A stretch of 64,000 nt of DNA from Frateuria_A sp035695185 (GTDB lineage Bacteria > Pseudomonadota > Gammaproteobacteria > Xanthomonadales > Rhodanobacteraceae), in contig NZ_DASSES010000206.1 in assembly GCF_035695185.1 (NCBI RefSeq), positions 10,064 to 74,063 of the forward strand, given 5' to 3'. Within the stretch, counting starts at the first letter, position 1, and each line of letters starts with the position of its first letter. The notes under the pieces are model-generated. The model worked only from the letters and a program-made list of their open reading frames with translations. It made no database searches and was not told where the DNA came from. Positions 54,268-63,962 of this stretch are shown here, piece after piece. The translations under genes and the position numbers were made by a program.

Positions 54268-54609
54268 GCGTGTTCCTCTGACAGTGGCGGCCGTGCGCGG
54301 CCCCCGAGTGAGGCGGATGCGTGAACCCAGATGGACGGCAATCCCCCATGGCACCCGGCCCCGGCTTTGGTCGCCGGCCCCTTCCGGGTGTGATTCGACG
54401 CTAGGCAGATGAACGTTTCCGGTTTGTGAAGCCTGGCAATTACAAACGCGACACAGTTCACCGAATCACGGAGGCACCGAAGGGCTCGCCGCCAGGGCCC
54501 CGCCGGCACCGTCCCCGTGTCAGCAGTCGTGCCCCCCGGCTGCCGGGCGCTTCGCCCGGGCGCGCAGTACGCTCGAACCGTCGGTGCGATGCGTGGAGGC
54601 AGACGAGAG
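54268..54609. other. Divergent intergenic region, 342 bp
   Basis: No gene. It contains the putative protease promoter at 54402-54430, whose elements match those of the second S8 protease. Confidence 0.5.
54402..54430 (-). promoter_or_regulatory. Putative promoter of first S8 protease
   Basis: On the minus strand TTCACAA, 16 bases, TGCCTA (plus strand TAGGCA...TTGTGAA), 135 bases before the ATG. The identical blocks with the identical spacing occur upstream of the paralogous S8 gene at 61819-61847. Confidence 0.5.
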
Positions 54610-55089
54610 ATGTTCGATGCAATTCATACCGGAACCCCGGCCCAGGTCTGGCAGGCGCTGGTGAAGGAGGCGGGCGAGCGCAACCGGTGGCCGCTGGACG
54701 AGACGCACGAGAGCTACCTGGTGTTCCTGCTGTTGCGCTACCAACGGGAGCCCTGGCTGCTTTCGCATGTGCACGGGGTGGACTGGATGGAGGCGATGCA
54801 GCGCGTCGGCAGCGCGCGCGCGGAGGGCCTGCGCGAGGTGGGCGACCGCTGCCTGGTGGTGGCCGGCCTGTTTCCCGAACTCGCGGAGCGCCGCCGCGTG
54901 AGCGTGGAGTACTTCATGGACATCGGCCGCAGCGCCTACCAGGGGGTGGCCGACGCCAGCCGCCAGGCCTATGCGGCGCTGTACCGGCAGCTCTCGCAGA
55001 GCTACCGCGAACTGGTCGGCACGCTGCGGGCCATGCGGCTGCTGTCCGCGCCCGAACTCATCCGGATACCGGGTCACGGCCAAGGCTAG
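54610..55089 (+). CDS. Conserved hypothetical cytosolic protein
   Basis: 159 residues without TM or signal. I recognise a pattern shared by a family of proteobacterial hypotheticals: MFDAIHTGTPAQVWQALVKE, ESYLVFLLLRYQREPWLL, VGDRCLVVAGLFPELAERRR and SVEYFMDIGRSAYQGVADAS. No function is known to me. ATG 54610 was chosen because the region upstream (from 54517) shows no similarity. A palindrome lies just downstream. Confidence 0.7.
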   Translation: MFDAIHTGTPAQVWQALVKEAGERNRWPLDETHESYLVFLLLRYQREPWLLSHVHGVDWMEAMQRVGSARAEGLREVGDRCLVVAGLFPELAERRRVSVEYFMDIGRSAYQGVADASRQAYAALYRQLSQSYRELVGTLRAMRLLSAPELIRIPGHGQG

Positions 55090-55131
55090 CCGCGCGCTAC
55101 CGGTCCGGATGTGCCCGGGGCGCACCACTCG

Positions 55132-55149
55132 AGGCCGGCATGCCGGCCT
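55132..55149. terminator. 18-bp palindrome between convergent genes
   Basis: AGGCCGGCATGCCGGCCT is a perfect palindrome in the gap between the hypothetical (54610-55089) and the glycine-zipper gene (55175-55738). It is a candidate bidirectional terminator, without T tracts. Confidence 0.55.
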
Positions 55150-55174
55150 TCGAATGGTTGGCCCGCGGGAAGGC

Positions 55175-55738
55175 TCAGAAGCGCCGGCCGGTGTCGAGGT
55201 TGCTGCCGGTGCCGCGGGCCGTGCCCAGGGCGGCACCGGTGCCGGTGGCGATATCCGCGGCGCCATGCCGCTCGAAAATGGCGCGGGCGCGATCGCGTTC
55301 GACGATGTCCTCGGTATGCACCGTCACCAGCGCGTTCCCCTCGCGGATGCGCTCGTCATAGTGCTTGGCTTCCAGCTCGGGAATGCCCATGCCGATGAGC
55401 GCGCCGACGATGCCGCCGGTGGCCCCGCCGATCGCCGCGCCGCCGAGGGCCGCCATGATCGGCCCGGCGGCGATGAACGGGCCGAGGCCGGGGATGGCCA
55501 GTGTGCCGATGCCGACCAGCCAGCCCAGGCCGGCGCCGGCCCCCATGCCGACCACGCCGCCGGTGGTCGCGCCTTCAGGCGCCTTGGTGTGGTGCTCGGT
55601 GGCGAACTCGCGGGTGCCGCGACGGTCCTGCATCAGCACGGAAATGTCGGTGCTGGAAAAACCGGCATCCTTGAGGTCGTCGACGATGGCCTCGGCCTTT
55701 TCCTGGTCGGGAACGGTGCAATACACGGATGCGTACAT
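55175..55738 (-). CDS. General-stress-17M-like protein with glycine zipper
   Basis: 187 residues. The N-terminal part (YASVYCTVPDQEKAEAIVDD, FSSTDISVLMQD) is of the general-stress-protein 17M type. A central Gly-rich membrane-like stretch (TTGGVVGMGAGAGLGWLVGI, AIPGLGPFIAAGPIMAALGG) and an ending (HYDERIREGNALVTVHTED) follow. The glycine-zipper suggests membrane insertion. ATG 55738 was chosen over 55744 and 55759 because AGGAG lies at a proper spacing. Its start is 10 bases from the stop of the BON gene, so the two form an operon. Confidence 0.78.
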   Translation of the reverse strand: MYASVYCTVPDQEKAEAIVDDLKDAGFSSTDISVLMQDRRGTREFATEHHTKAPEGATTGGVVGMGAGAGLGWLVGIGTLAIPGLGPFIAAGPIMAALGGAAIGGATGGIVGALIGMGIPELEAKHYDERIREGNALVTVHTEDIVERDRARAIFERHGAADIATGTGAALGTARGTGSNLDTGRRF

Positions 55739-55748
55739 GGTCATCTCC

Positions 55749-56192
55749 TCAATGGGCATCGTTGGCGATGTCGAGCTGGTTGTCGACGCGGGTCACGCCG
55801 CGCACGCCGGTGGCATCCCGTTCCACGCGCGCTTTCTCCGCGGCGCTGGCCACCGGCCCGCGCAACGTCACCACGCCGTTGTCGGCCATGACCTTGACGT
55901 TGCGGGCGTTGATCGACAGTCCATCGTCGTGGACGATGGCCTGGCGCACTTTCGCGACCAGGTCCACGGCCGGGGAGTTGTTCGGCTGATCTGCCGGGGT
56001 GGTGGTGGCGTGGTCGCGGTCCCGCCGGTTCAGGCGGGTGTTGTCGGCGTCCGCGCCGGTGGCGCCGCCGACGGACTGGCCGGCCGCAGGCGATGCCTGC
56101 ATCGGCGTGGCCTGTTGCGCGAAGGCGCTGGCGCTTGCCGCGAGCGCTGCGAGCAAGCCCACGGCCAGAGGTCTGGGCAATGCGACTTTCAT
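55749..56192 (-). CDS. BON-domain periplasmic protein
   Basis: 147 residues with a signal peptide (LAVGLLAALAASASAFAQ) and one BON domain (VAKVRQAIVHDDGLSINARN, VKVMADNGVVTLRGPVASA, AEKARVERDATGVRGVTRVD). BON proteins bind phospholipid or help against osmotic stress. First gene of a two-gene operon with the glycine-zipper protein. ATG 56192 follows AAGGAGGAACCC. Confidence 0.88.
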   Translation of the reverse strand: MKVALPRPLAVGLLAALAASASAFAQQATPMQASPAAGQSVGGATGADADNTRLNRRDRDHATTTPADQPNNSPAVDLVAKVRQAIVHDDGLSINARNVKVMADNGVVTLRGPVASAAEKARVERDATGVRGVTRVDNQLDIANDAH

Positions 56193-56418
56193 GGGTTCCT
56201 CCTTGTAGGGAGCGATGCGGGAACGGCCCGCACTCCGGGTCCGGCGTGGTCTTGGGCCGGAAACGGCACGCTATGGAGGCGGCGGTAAAGCGGCCGTGTC
56301 ATCCCGGTGAGCGGACTCGACTACTGGAACCCCGGCGCACCCGGGGCGGGGCGTTCACATCCTGCCGGTCGTCTGCTATGAGTCTCCGCTCCACGGCTAG
56401 GCACGGACGACCAGGCAG

Positions 56419-56858
56419 GTGACCAGCAGCTCTCCCGCACATCTGCGCGACCTTGCGCGCCTGCGCCGGGTCCGCGACCGCATCGATCGCGAGTATGCGC
56501 AGCCGCTCAACGTCGAGGCGCTCGCCCGCGGCGTGCACATGTCGGCCGGCCACCTCAGCCGCCAGTTCAGGCTCGCCTTCGGCGAGTCGCCCTACAGCTA
56601 CCTGATGACCCGGCGCATCGAGCGCGCGATGGCGCTGCTGCGACGTGGGGACCTGGCGGTCACCGACGTCTGCTTCGCGGTGGGCTGCGCCTCGCTGGGG
56701 ACCTTCAGCTCCCGTTTTACCGAACTGGTCGGGGTCCCGCCGAGCATTTACCGGCGCGAGGCGGCCGCTGCGACCGCGGGCATGCCCGCCTGCGTCGCCA
56801 GGCAGGTCATGCGACCGGTCAGGAATCGAGAAGCGCCCGACCCCGAGCGGGACCTAGC

Positions 56859-56862
<4 letters not shown>
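56419..56862 (+). CDS. AraC-family HTH regulator, short form
   Basis: 147 residues starting at GTG 56419. It is essentially only the AraC DNA-binding domain: VEALARGVHMSAGHLSRQFR, then VTDVCFAVGCASLGTFSSRF and TELVGVPPSIYRRE. There is no ligand-binding domain, so it may act constitutively or through a partner. Its stop codon overlaps the ATG of the VOC gene by four bases (ATGA), so the two are coupled. Confidence 0.88.
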
Positions 56863-57302
<440 letters not shown>

Positions 57303-57342
57303 GCCGCGTGCCAGGCCCGGCCAGGGCATCACGAAGGAGGCG

Positions 57343-57759
57343 ATGACCGTCATGAAGAGCGGCAACCTGAAGGACGGGCCGGGCGGCCAGACGCCCGCCC
57401 GGCTGATCGACGCGAGGATCAGGGACCTGGACGACTGGCGTGGCCCGGTGCTGGCCCGGGTCCGGGCACTCATCCGGCAGGCCGACCCAGGCGTGGTGGA
57501 AGAGTGGAAATGGCGAGGGGTGCCGGTGTGGTCGCACGACGGCATCCTCTGCACTGGCGAGACGTACAAGAACGCGGTGAAGCTCACCTTCGCCAAAGGC
57601 GCCCGGCTGGAGGACCCGACGGGCCTCTTCAACGCCAGCCTCGAGGGCAACACCCGGCGGGCGATCGATATCCACGAAGGCGACATGCTCGACGAGGAGG
57701 CGTTGCAGGCGCTCATCCGTGCCGCGGTCGCGCTGAACACGAGGCAGCCGGCCGGTTGA
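57343..57759 (+). CDS. DUF1801-family protein
   Basis: 138 residues in the YdhG/DUF1801 superfamily: DPGVVEEWKWRGVPVWSHDG, ILCTGETYKNAVKLTFAKGA and LFNASLEGNTRRAIDIHEGD. Family members are small cytosolic proteins of unclear function, sometimes called iron chaperone-like. The AAGGAGG at 57334-57340 is two bases before ATG 57343 and eleven before ATG 57352, so the start could be either. It follows the AraC/VOC pair by about 40 bp, probably in the same transcript. Confidence 0.82.
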   Translation: MTVMKSGNLKDGPGGQTPARLIDARIRDLDDWRGPVLARVRALIRQADPGVVEEWKWRGVPVWSHDGILCTGETYKNAVKLTFAKGARLEDPTGLFNASLEGNTRRAIDIHEGDMLDEEALQALIRAAVALNTRQPAG

Positions 57760-58150
57760 AGACCGGGCGGGGCGGGGGAGGGGCTCTTCCCCACGCGCCC
57801 TGGCCCGCCTGCCCGACTGCTGTCCAGCACGGCTTCACCCACTGCCACGCGGCTGTCACACCCGGCTTACCGCCGACGAGTAGCATCGCCGCCCGGGTGC
57901 GGGACCAGCAAGACGAACGACGGCAAGAGCTGGCGAAGAGCGGGCGCAAACAGGCGCACTGCGAACCGGCCGCACCATCGAGTTTTCCCATGTGCGGGGC
58001 CGGGAGGGCAGCATCCGCGATCGGCTTCGTGCAGCGCCAGCCGGGCCATGGCTGGCGGCAGGTTGTCGCGTGCCACGCAAAGGGGTGCGCAGCCTGCGAG
58101 GCGACGCGGCACCGCCGGATCCTGCCGCACTCTCCCTGGAGGGTTCCCTC
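57760..58150. other. Intergenic gap, 391 bp, no gene seen
   Basis: This gap separates the DUF1801 and ScyD/E genes. Only compositional shadows; no operator palindrome recognised. Confidence 0.5.
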
Positions 58151-59314
58151 ATGATTCCACGCAAGCGACTCTTGATCGGCGCGCTCGCGCTCGCCTTCTG
58201 CCTGTCCCCGGCACCGCCGGCCATCGCCGCGGAAACCGGCGCATTGCCCAGTACACAAGCCATCGCCAGCCTGGTGCAGACGCACACGGGCTACCCGGTG
58301 AAGGTCTCGGTGTACGCCACCGGCCTGAACAACCCGCGAGGCCTCACGTTCGGTCCCGACGGGCATCTCTACGTAGCCGAGGGCGGCCGTGGCGGTACCC
58401 ACACGACCACCGCCATGGACTGCACACAGGTGCCGGAGGTCGGGCCGTACAGCGGCAGCTACACCGGCGGGCGCATCTCCCGGATCGACCACCACGGCCA
58501 TCGTGTCACGGTCACCAACAAGTTCCCGTCGAGCCAGACCAACGCCGCCAGTGGTGGCCTGGTGAGCGGCGTGGCGGACGTCGCCTTCCTCGGCCACAAG
58601 CTGTATGCGCTGACGGCCGGGGCCGGCTGCTCGCACGGTCTGAAGGGCACCTACAACGGCATCGCGCGGGTCGACCCGGACGGCTCGATCCACTGGATCG
58701 CCAACCTGAGCCGCTACCAGAAGCACCACCCGGTGCAGAACCCGGAGGAGGAGGACTTCGAGCCGGACGGCACCTGGTACAGCATGGTGGCGCTGCACGG
58801 TTACCTGTACGCGCTCGAGCCCAACCACGGCGAGCTGGTGAGAGTGAGCCTCGACGGCAAGGTCCGGCGCGTGGTCGACGTGTCGGCAAGCCAGGGCCAC
58901 ATCGTGCCGACGGCGCTGGCCCACCACGGCCACTTCTTCATCGGCAACCTCAACACGTTCCCGATCACGCCGGGCTCCTCGAAGGTGCTCAAGCTGACCC
59001 GGAACGGGCAGTTGTGGCCGGTGGCCGGCCACCTGACCACGGTGCTCGGCATCGCCTTCCACCATGGACGCATGTACGTGCTCGAGAACACCACCGGCAA
59101 GGACAACCTGGCGCCGACGCCAGGTACCGGCAAGGTGGTGCGCATCGACCCGTCCGGCGCGCGCCGCGCGGTGGTCACCGGCCTGGTGCTGCCTTCGGCG
59201 CTGACCTTCGGACCGGACGGTGCGCTGTACGTGTCCAACATGGGCTTCGGATTCCCGCCCGGGATGGGTCAGGTGCTGCGCTTCGACTTCGACGCCTGGC
59301 GCCACCCGCACTAG
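58151..59314 (+). CDS. ScyD/ScyE-family exported beta-propeller protein
   Basis: 387 residues with signal peptide (IGALALAFCLSPAPPAIAA) and NHL/SMP-30-like propeller repeats of the ScyD/ScyE type. Examples are VYATGLNNPRGLTFGPDGHL, YVAEGGRGG, IARVDPDGSIHWIANL, LYALEPNHGELVRVSLDG and ALTFGPDGALYVSNMGFG. In cyanobacteria ScyD/ScyE sit in the scytonemin operon; in this lineage the role is unknown. No catalytic motif is evident. Followed by a strong bidirectional hairpin. Confidence 0.85.
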   Translation: MIPRKRLLIGALALAFCLSPAPPAIAAETGALPSTQAIASLVQTHTGYPVKVSVYATGLNNPRGLTFGPDGHLYVAEGGRGGTHTTTAMDCTQVPEVGPYSGSYTGGRISRIDHHGHRVTVTNKFPSSQTNAASGGLVSGVADVAFLGHKLYALTAGAGCSHGLKGTYNGIARVDPDGSIHWIANLSRYQKHHPVQNPEEEDFEPDGTWYSMVALHGYLYALEPNHGELVRVSLDGKVRRVVDVSASQGHIVPTALAHHGHFFIGNLNTFPITPGSSKVLKLTRNGQLWPVAGHLTTVLGIAFHHGRMYVLENTTGKDNLAPTPGTGKVVRIDPSGARRAVVTGLVLPSALTFGPDGALYVSNMGFGFPPGMGQVLRFDFDAWRHPH

Positions 59315-59327
59315 CGGGCCGGTGGAC

Positions 59328-59354
59328 GAAGCGGCCCGCGTCGCGGGCCGCTTC
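59328..59354. terminator. Bidirectional hairpin between ScyD/E and peroxiredoxin genes
   Basis: GAAGCGGCCCG-CGTCG-CGGGCCGCTTC gives an 11-bp stem with a 5-base loop, between convergent genes 14 bases after one stop and 20 before the other. Confidence 0.7.
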
Positions 59355-59374
59355 GGTTCGAGTGCCGCGGCGGC

Positions 59375-59917
59375 TTATTTTTCGAGCGTGCGGACCGCGT
59401 CGAGCGTCTCCTGCACGTGCCTGTTCGGCTTGAGGTCGGAGTAGACGTGGGCGATCTTGCCCGAGGGGGCGATCACGTAGGAGGTCCGGTCGGACCAGCC
59501 CGGGCGCATCGTCAGCAGGGCGTCGTATTCCCTGGCGATCTTCGCCCCCGTGTCCGCGGCGACCGGGAATTTGCCGCTGCAGTGCTCGGTCTCCCTGGAG
59601 AAATCGGCCAGCTGGTCAGTGTTGCCGGCGGTCACGCCGATCACCGTGGCGTGCAGCGCCCTGAACTTGTCGATGGCCTGCGAGAACAGATGCGCCTCGA
59701 GGTTGCAGCCGGACGTGTGCGCCGCGGGGAAGAAGTAGACCACCACCGGCCCCTTCTTGAGCGCATCGGACAGATGGAACGTGAAAGGCTTGCCGGCCAG
59801 GTAGGCGGGTGCGGTGAAATCCGGCGCCTGCGTGCCTTCCTTGAGGGCGGCGAAGGCCGGTGCGGCGAGAAGGGCGCCGGCAAGGGCGAGCGCGGCGAGC
59901 TTGAGCGGAGACTTCAT
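59375..59917 (-). CDS. Exported peroxiredoxin (AhpC/TSA, BCP-like)
   Basis: 180 residues with a signal peptide (LAALALAGALLAAPAFA). The peroxidatic Cys lies in VYFFPAAHTSGCNLEAHLF, aligned with the TPGCTxEA of BCP-type enzymes; a second Cys (ETEHCSGKF) is nearby. It would reduce peroxides in the periplasm. ATG 59917 begins the signal peptide. Convergent with ScyD/E. Confidence 0.9.
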   Translation of the reverse strand: MKSPLKLAALALAGALLAAPAFAALKEGTQAPDFTAPAYLAGKPFTFHLSDALKKGPVVVYFFPAAHTSGCNLEAHLFSQAIDKFRALHATVIGVTAGNTDQLADFSRETEHCSGKFPVAADTGAKIAREYDALLTMRPGWSDRTSYVIAPSGKIAHVYSDLKPNRHVQETLDAVRTLEK

Positions 59918-60000
59918 GGGATGCTCCTGAGGCGGCGTGGGAGCATCGTTTATACGCCACAAGCGCCCCCGTGGGTGCCCCGGAGGTGGCGGGGCCGGCC

Positions 60001-60030
60001 GGGAGAGGCGGGCTCGCGCCCGCCCCTCCC
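60001..60030 (-). terminator. Hairpin after second S8 protease
   Basis: GGGAG-A-GGCGGGC-TCGC-GCCCGCC-C-CTCCC pairs as 7 bp plus 5 bp with one mismatch, ten bases beyond the stop of the intact S8 protease; no T tract. Confidence 0.55.
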
Positions 60031-60039
60031 GTAGCGCGC

Positions 60040-61674
60040 TTACTTGCCGTGCGGCTTGAACGCGACCGCCGCTTCGACCGCGGCCGCCGAGTCCACGATG
60101 CCTGCGCCGATGGAGTACTTGCCCTTGGGCCGGATCATCGGGTCGTAGGCGGTCTTCTGCAGCACCTTGAGCACCTGCTTCGGCTTCAGCAGCGGCAGGC
60201 ACAGTTCCTTGCGCGCGCTCTGCATCAGCGCCACGGTACCGGTGACGTGCGGGGCGGCCTGCGAGGTGCCGGCGAAGCCGCCGTAGATGGTGCCTTCGGG
60301 CACCGGGGTGGTGTCGCCGTCGTTGAGCGCCTGCCAGATGAAACCGTCGTAGGAGATCGTTCCGGTGTCCGGATCGTCGTCCTGGTAGACGCCGCCGCCG
60401 GGCGCGGCGATTTCCACCGCATGGCCGTAGTTGGAGTAGAAGGCGCGCTGGCTGGTGATGCCGGTGGCCGCCACCGTGATCACGCCGGGGCAGCCGGCCG
60501 GGGTGTACTTGGCCGCGTCGTCGTCGCTGTTGCCGGCCGAAACCACCACCACCGCACCCAGCGCATTCGCCTTGGCCACCGCCTGGGCGGTCACGTCGTG
60601 CCGGTTGCAGCGGCCCTCGCCGCCCAGACTGAGGTTGATCACCTGCGCCGGATGGTGGTTGCGCGGCACGCCGTCCACCTTGCCGCCCGCGGCCCAGACG
60701 ATCGCGTCGGCGATGTCGCTGGTGTAGCCGCCACAGTGGCCGAGCACGCGCACCGGCAAGACCCGGGCGTGGAAGGCGATGCCGGCCATGCCCAGGGCGT
60801 TGTCGGTGATCTCGGCGCCGGTGGTGCTGGCGACGTGGGTGCCGTGCCAGGAGCTGGGCTCGGGCGGGTTGTTCTCGTCGGTGCAGGCGGACAGCCACGG
60901 CTCGGTGGTGGTCCAGTCGCCCAGGTCCCAGCCGCCGGGCACGCGGTCGTCGGTGGGGCGCCCGGAGACGAATGCATCGGTGATGAAGTCGTAGCCCTGG
61001 TTGGCCAGGCTGGTGTTGACGTCGACGTGGCGGGTGATGCCGGTGTCCAGCACGGCGATCACGATGCCCTTGCCGTCGGCCAGGTCCCAGGCGTCATTGA
61101 CGCGCGTGCCGCCATGGTTGGCGTCGCCGAAGTAGGTGATGCTGCCGTCGGGCGCCTTCAGGTCCCACTGGTAGTAGGGGTAGTAGGTGTCGCTGGGGGT
61201 GAAGGTGGCCGGGGCGAGGTTGTCCGGCGCCGGGATGTCGCGCACGCGGTGCAGCATCACGTCCGGCGTCACGTAGGCCACTGCCGGGTCCGCGGCGATC
61301 TGGCGGATCAGGTTGGCCGCCTCGCCGCTGTCGAGCTTGCGCGAGGTGCGCACCAGGTCCGCGCCGGTGGCGAGCTTGCGCTGGTAGGACGCCTGCAGGC
61401 TTGCACCGCGACCGCCGGCCACCGTGGCCCGGTCGAGACCCGCCCGGCTGATCGCCGCCCCCACGTTCTGCAGGAGCGCCGCGTGGTTGGTGCGCTCGGT
61501 GCTGCCGTCGCGGTAGGTCACGATGAAACGGTCATAGTGGCCACCGGGCGAGAGACTGCTGATATCGAAGCGCGTGTTGGCCGGCCCGGATGCCGTGGCG
61601 GCGTGGGCGGACAGGGACAGGGCGAGGGCGATGGATGCGCCCAGCAACGCCTTGATCGCGTAACGGTGTGTCAT
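60040..61674 (-). CDS. S8 (subtilisin-like) serine protease, intact paralog
   Basis: 544 residues. Signal peptide (ALLGASIALALSLSAHA) and an I9-like propeptide. The triad is intact: Asp in VIAVLDTGITRHVD, His in SSWHGTHVAS, Ser in GGFAGTSQAAPHVTG. Closest to the secreted extracellular proteases of Xanthomonadales. It is strongly similar to the broken S8 gene at 52607-54267. ATG 61674 was preferred to an in-frame ATG at 61689. Secreted product probably feeds on proteins outside the cell. Confidence 0.93.
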   Translation of the reverse strand: MTHRYAIKALLGASIALALSLSAHAATASGPANTRFDISSLSPGGHYDRFIVTYRDGSTERTNHAALLQNVGAAISRAGLDRATVAGGRGASLQASYQRKLATGADLVRTSRKLDSGEAANLIRQIAADPAVAYVTPDVMLHRVRDIPAPDNLAPATFTPSDTYYPYYQWDLKAPDGSITYFGDANHGGTRVNDAWDLADGKGIVIAVLDTGITRHVDVNTSLANQGYDFITDAFVSGRPTDDRVPGGWDLGDWTTTEPWLSACTDENNPPEPSSWHGTHVASTTGAEITDNALGMAGIAFHARVLPVRVLGHCGGYTSDIADAIVWAAGGKVDGVPRNHHPAQVINLSLGGEGRCNRHDVTAQAVAKANALGAVVVVSAGNSDDDAAKYTPAGCPGVITVAATGITSQRAFYSNYGHAVEIAAPGGGVYQDDDPDTGTISYDGFIWQALNDGDTTPVPEGTIYGGFAGTSQAAPHVTGTVALMQSARKELCLPLLKPKQVLKVLQKTAYDPMIRPKGKYSIGAGIVDSAAAVEAAVAFKPHGK

Positions 61675-62099
61675 GCGGTGGTCCTCCATGGTGGCGCCGG
61701 GCATCGGCGCGTCGAGCGACGACAGCGCCGGATGGCGCTGCCTTGTCGCGGAAACTGCGCTGCCGGAGCCCCGTCTCCAGCCGCCGCGGGCCTCCCCTGC
61801 GGCATCTCGCGCGGACATTAGGCAGGCGCTCGTGGCGCAGTTGTGAAAGTTCGCGCCTGCACCGGGGCGGTGCACGCAGGAGGCAGGCCGGCCATCGCGC
61901 ATCCCCGCCGGCGCCGGCCGACGAGGCTACCGGACCCGTCCATGGACGTGTGGCAAACCGGCAGGCTCGGGCGTATCGTGGCGCGCGCGCATGCGCCTGC
62001 ATGCGTACTTGCGTAGACGCTCGTCGGCCTGATCGACGGCGGCGCCTTACAGGGGGACGCGGTCACCTAACCGATTTACGGACGAACAGGAGACCGTTT
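61675..62099. other. Divergent intergenic region, 425 bp
   Basis: No gene. Contains the putative protease promoter at 61819-61847. Confidence 0.5.
61819..61847 (-). promoter_or_regulatory. Putative promoter of second S8 protease
   Basis: TTCACAA-N16-TGCCTA on the minus strand, 145 bases before the ATG, matching the element before the first S8 gene in both blocks and spacing. Confidence 0.5.
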
Positions 62100-63962
62100 A
62101 TGAAGACTCGACTGCTCATCGCCCTGGCGGCGATGGCGTTTGCCACCGGCGCGATGGGGGCAACCCCGGTCACGCTGAAGTTGCAGAAGGGCACCACCAC
62201 CGTCCCCCACGCCGCGCCCGTGGGCGGCGCGCCGTTCACCAGCCTGGAGCAGGACCCGGCGATGACGGCGGGCGACGCCGGGTCGGGCGACGGCGAGGAC
62301 GACCTGGGCCAGCAGCCGGTGGTGAACCGCACCATCAGCCATGGCCACCACAACGGCCTCGACGCCATGGGGCATGCCACGCGCGCCAAGTCGCACCCGC
62401 AACTGAAGGGCGGGTTCGAGGGCCTCGACTTCCACGACCAGCGCTACGCCAACAACGGCAACCAGTTCTCGGTGGAGCCGCCGGACCAGGGCCTGTGCGC
62501 CGGCAACGGCTTCGTCATGGAAAGCGTCAATGACGTGCTGGCGATCTACGACCAGGCCGGCAACGAGCTTGTCGGCCCGGTCGACCTGAACACGTTCTAC
62601 GGCTACCCGGCAGCGATCGACCGCAACACCGGCGCCTACGGCCCGAGCATCACCGACCCGTCGTGCTACTACGACGCGGACACCCGTCGCTGGTTCCAGG
62701 TCGTGCTGACGCTGGACCGCGTCGGTACCAGCTCGGCGCTGTCGGGCAACAATCACCTCGACATCGCGGTCAGTCAGACGGCCGACCCGACCGGTGCCTG
62801 GACGATCTACCGGCTGCCGGTGCAGAACAACGGCACGGAAGGCACGCCGGACCACGGCTGCGCGGGCGGCTTCTGTCTGGGCGACTACCCGCACATCGGT
62901 GCGGACGCCCATGCGATCTTCCTGACCACCAACGAGTTCGCGCTGTTCGGCTCCGGCTTCTACGGTGCGCAGATCTATGCGATCTCCAAGCACGCGCTGG
63001 CGGCCGGCGATCCTTCGCCCAACGTGGTGTTGTTCAATGCCGGCGACCCCAGCGTGCCCGCACCCGCCTTCACCGTCTGGCCGGCGATCTCCACCGGCGG
63101 GCAGTACGCCGGGGCGCACGGCGGTACCGAGTACCTGCTGAGTTCGGACGCGGTGTTCTACGACGAGGGCACCTCCGACACGATCTGGCTGTGGGCGGTG
63201 TCCCATACCGGCGCCATCGACAGTGCCCCGATGTCACTGGCCCTGGACGTCTCCCCGGTGGGCGTGCAGACCTACGCGGTGCCCACCAGCCTGGTCCAGC
63301 AGAAGCCGGGCGATGCCCCACTTAGGGATTGCTTCGCCACGCCCGGCTGCGCACCGACCTACCTGGGTTATCCGACCATCGTGTATCCCACGCCACGGCC
63401 GATGGCAGTGAATGACTCGCGCATGCAGCAGGTCAGCTTCGCCAACGGCAAGGTATGGGGCACGCTCGACACCGACGTGTTGCTGGGGGACGGCAGCCAC
63501 GGTTCGGGCGTCGCCTATTTCGTCATCGACCCGAAGTCCGGCGGCGTCTTCGCCAACGGCACGCTGGCCCTGCCGGATGCCAACCTCACCTACGGCACCT
63601 CCGCCGTGACGCAGAGCGGGCGCGGCGTGATCGCGTTCACGGTGGTCGGCCCGAACGACTGGCCCAGCGCGGGCTACGCCAGCCTGGACGCGAAGCTCGG
63701 CGCCGGCGAGGTGCATATCGCGGCCGCGGGTGCCGCGCCGTGGGACGGCTTCACGGGCATCCCCTACCTGGCCGGCAACCGGCCGCGCTGGGGCGACTAC
63801 GGCGCGGCGGCCGCGGAGGGCAACACGATCTGGACCGCCTCGGAGTACATCGCCCACACCTGCAACCTGGCGCAGTACTTGAGCGCGCCGCTGTTCCAGT
63901 GCGGTGGGACGCGCGGCGCGCTGGGCAACTGGTCGACGCGCATCTCGAAACTCCAGCTCTGA
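62100..63962 (+). CDS. Large secreted protein of unknown function
   Basis: 620 residues with signal peptide (LLIALAAMAFATGAMG). I do not recognise a named domain. It has segments typical of secreted beta-propeller-like proteins (EPPDQGLCAGNGFVMESVND, SYYDADTRRWFQVVLT-like CYYDADTRRWFQVVLTLD) and several Cys (GCAGGFCLGDYPHIG, DCFATPGCAPTY, HTCNLAQYL) that may form disulfides. GGFCLGDYPHIGAD recurs in proteins of similar layout in soil bacteria. ATG 62100 follows AGGAG at seven bases. It is divergent from the intact S8 protease; whether they act together is unknown. Confidence 0.75.
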   Translation: MKTRLLIALAAMAFATGAMGATPVTLKLQKGTTTVPHAAPVGGAPFTSLEQDPAMTAGDAGSGDGEDDLGQQPVVNRTISHGHHNGLDAMGHATRAKSHPQLKGGFEGLDFHDQRYANNGNQFSVEPPDQGLCAGNGFVMESVNDVLAIYDQAGNELVGPVDLNTFYGYPAAIDRNTGAYGPSITDPSCYYDADTRRWFQVVLTLDRVGTSSALSGNNHLDIAVSQTADPTGAWTIYRLPVQNNGTEGTPDHGCAGGFCLGDYPHIGADAHAIFLTTNEFALFGSGFYGAQIYAISKHALAAGDPSPNVVLFNAGDPSVPAPAFTVWPAISTGGQYAGAHGGTEYLLSSDAVFYDEGTSDTIWLWAVSHTGAIDSAPMSLALDVSPVGVQTYAVPTSLVQQKPGDAPLRDCFATPGCAPTYLGYPTIVYPTPRPMAVNDSRMQQVSFANGKVWGTLDTDVLLGDGSHGSGVAYFVIDPKSGGVFANGTLALPDANLTYGTSAVTQSGRGVIAFTVVGPNDWPSAGYASLDAKLGAGEVHIAAAGAAPWDGFTGIPYLAGNRPRWGDYGAAAAEGNTIWTASEYIAHTCNLAQYLSAPLFQCGGTRGALGNWSTRISKLQL

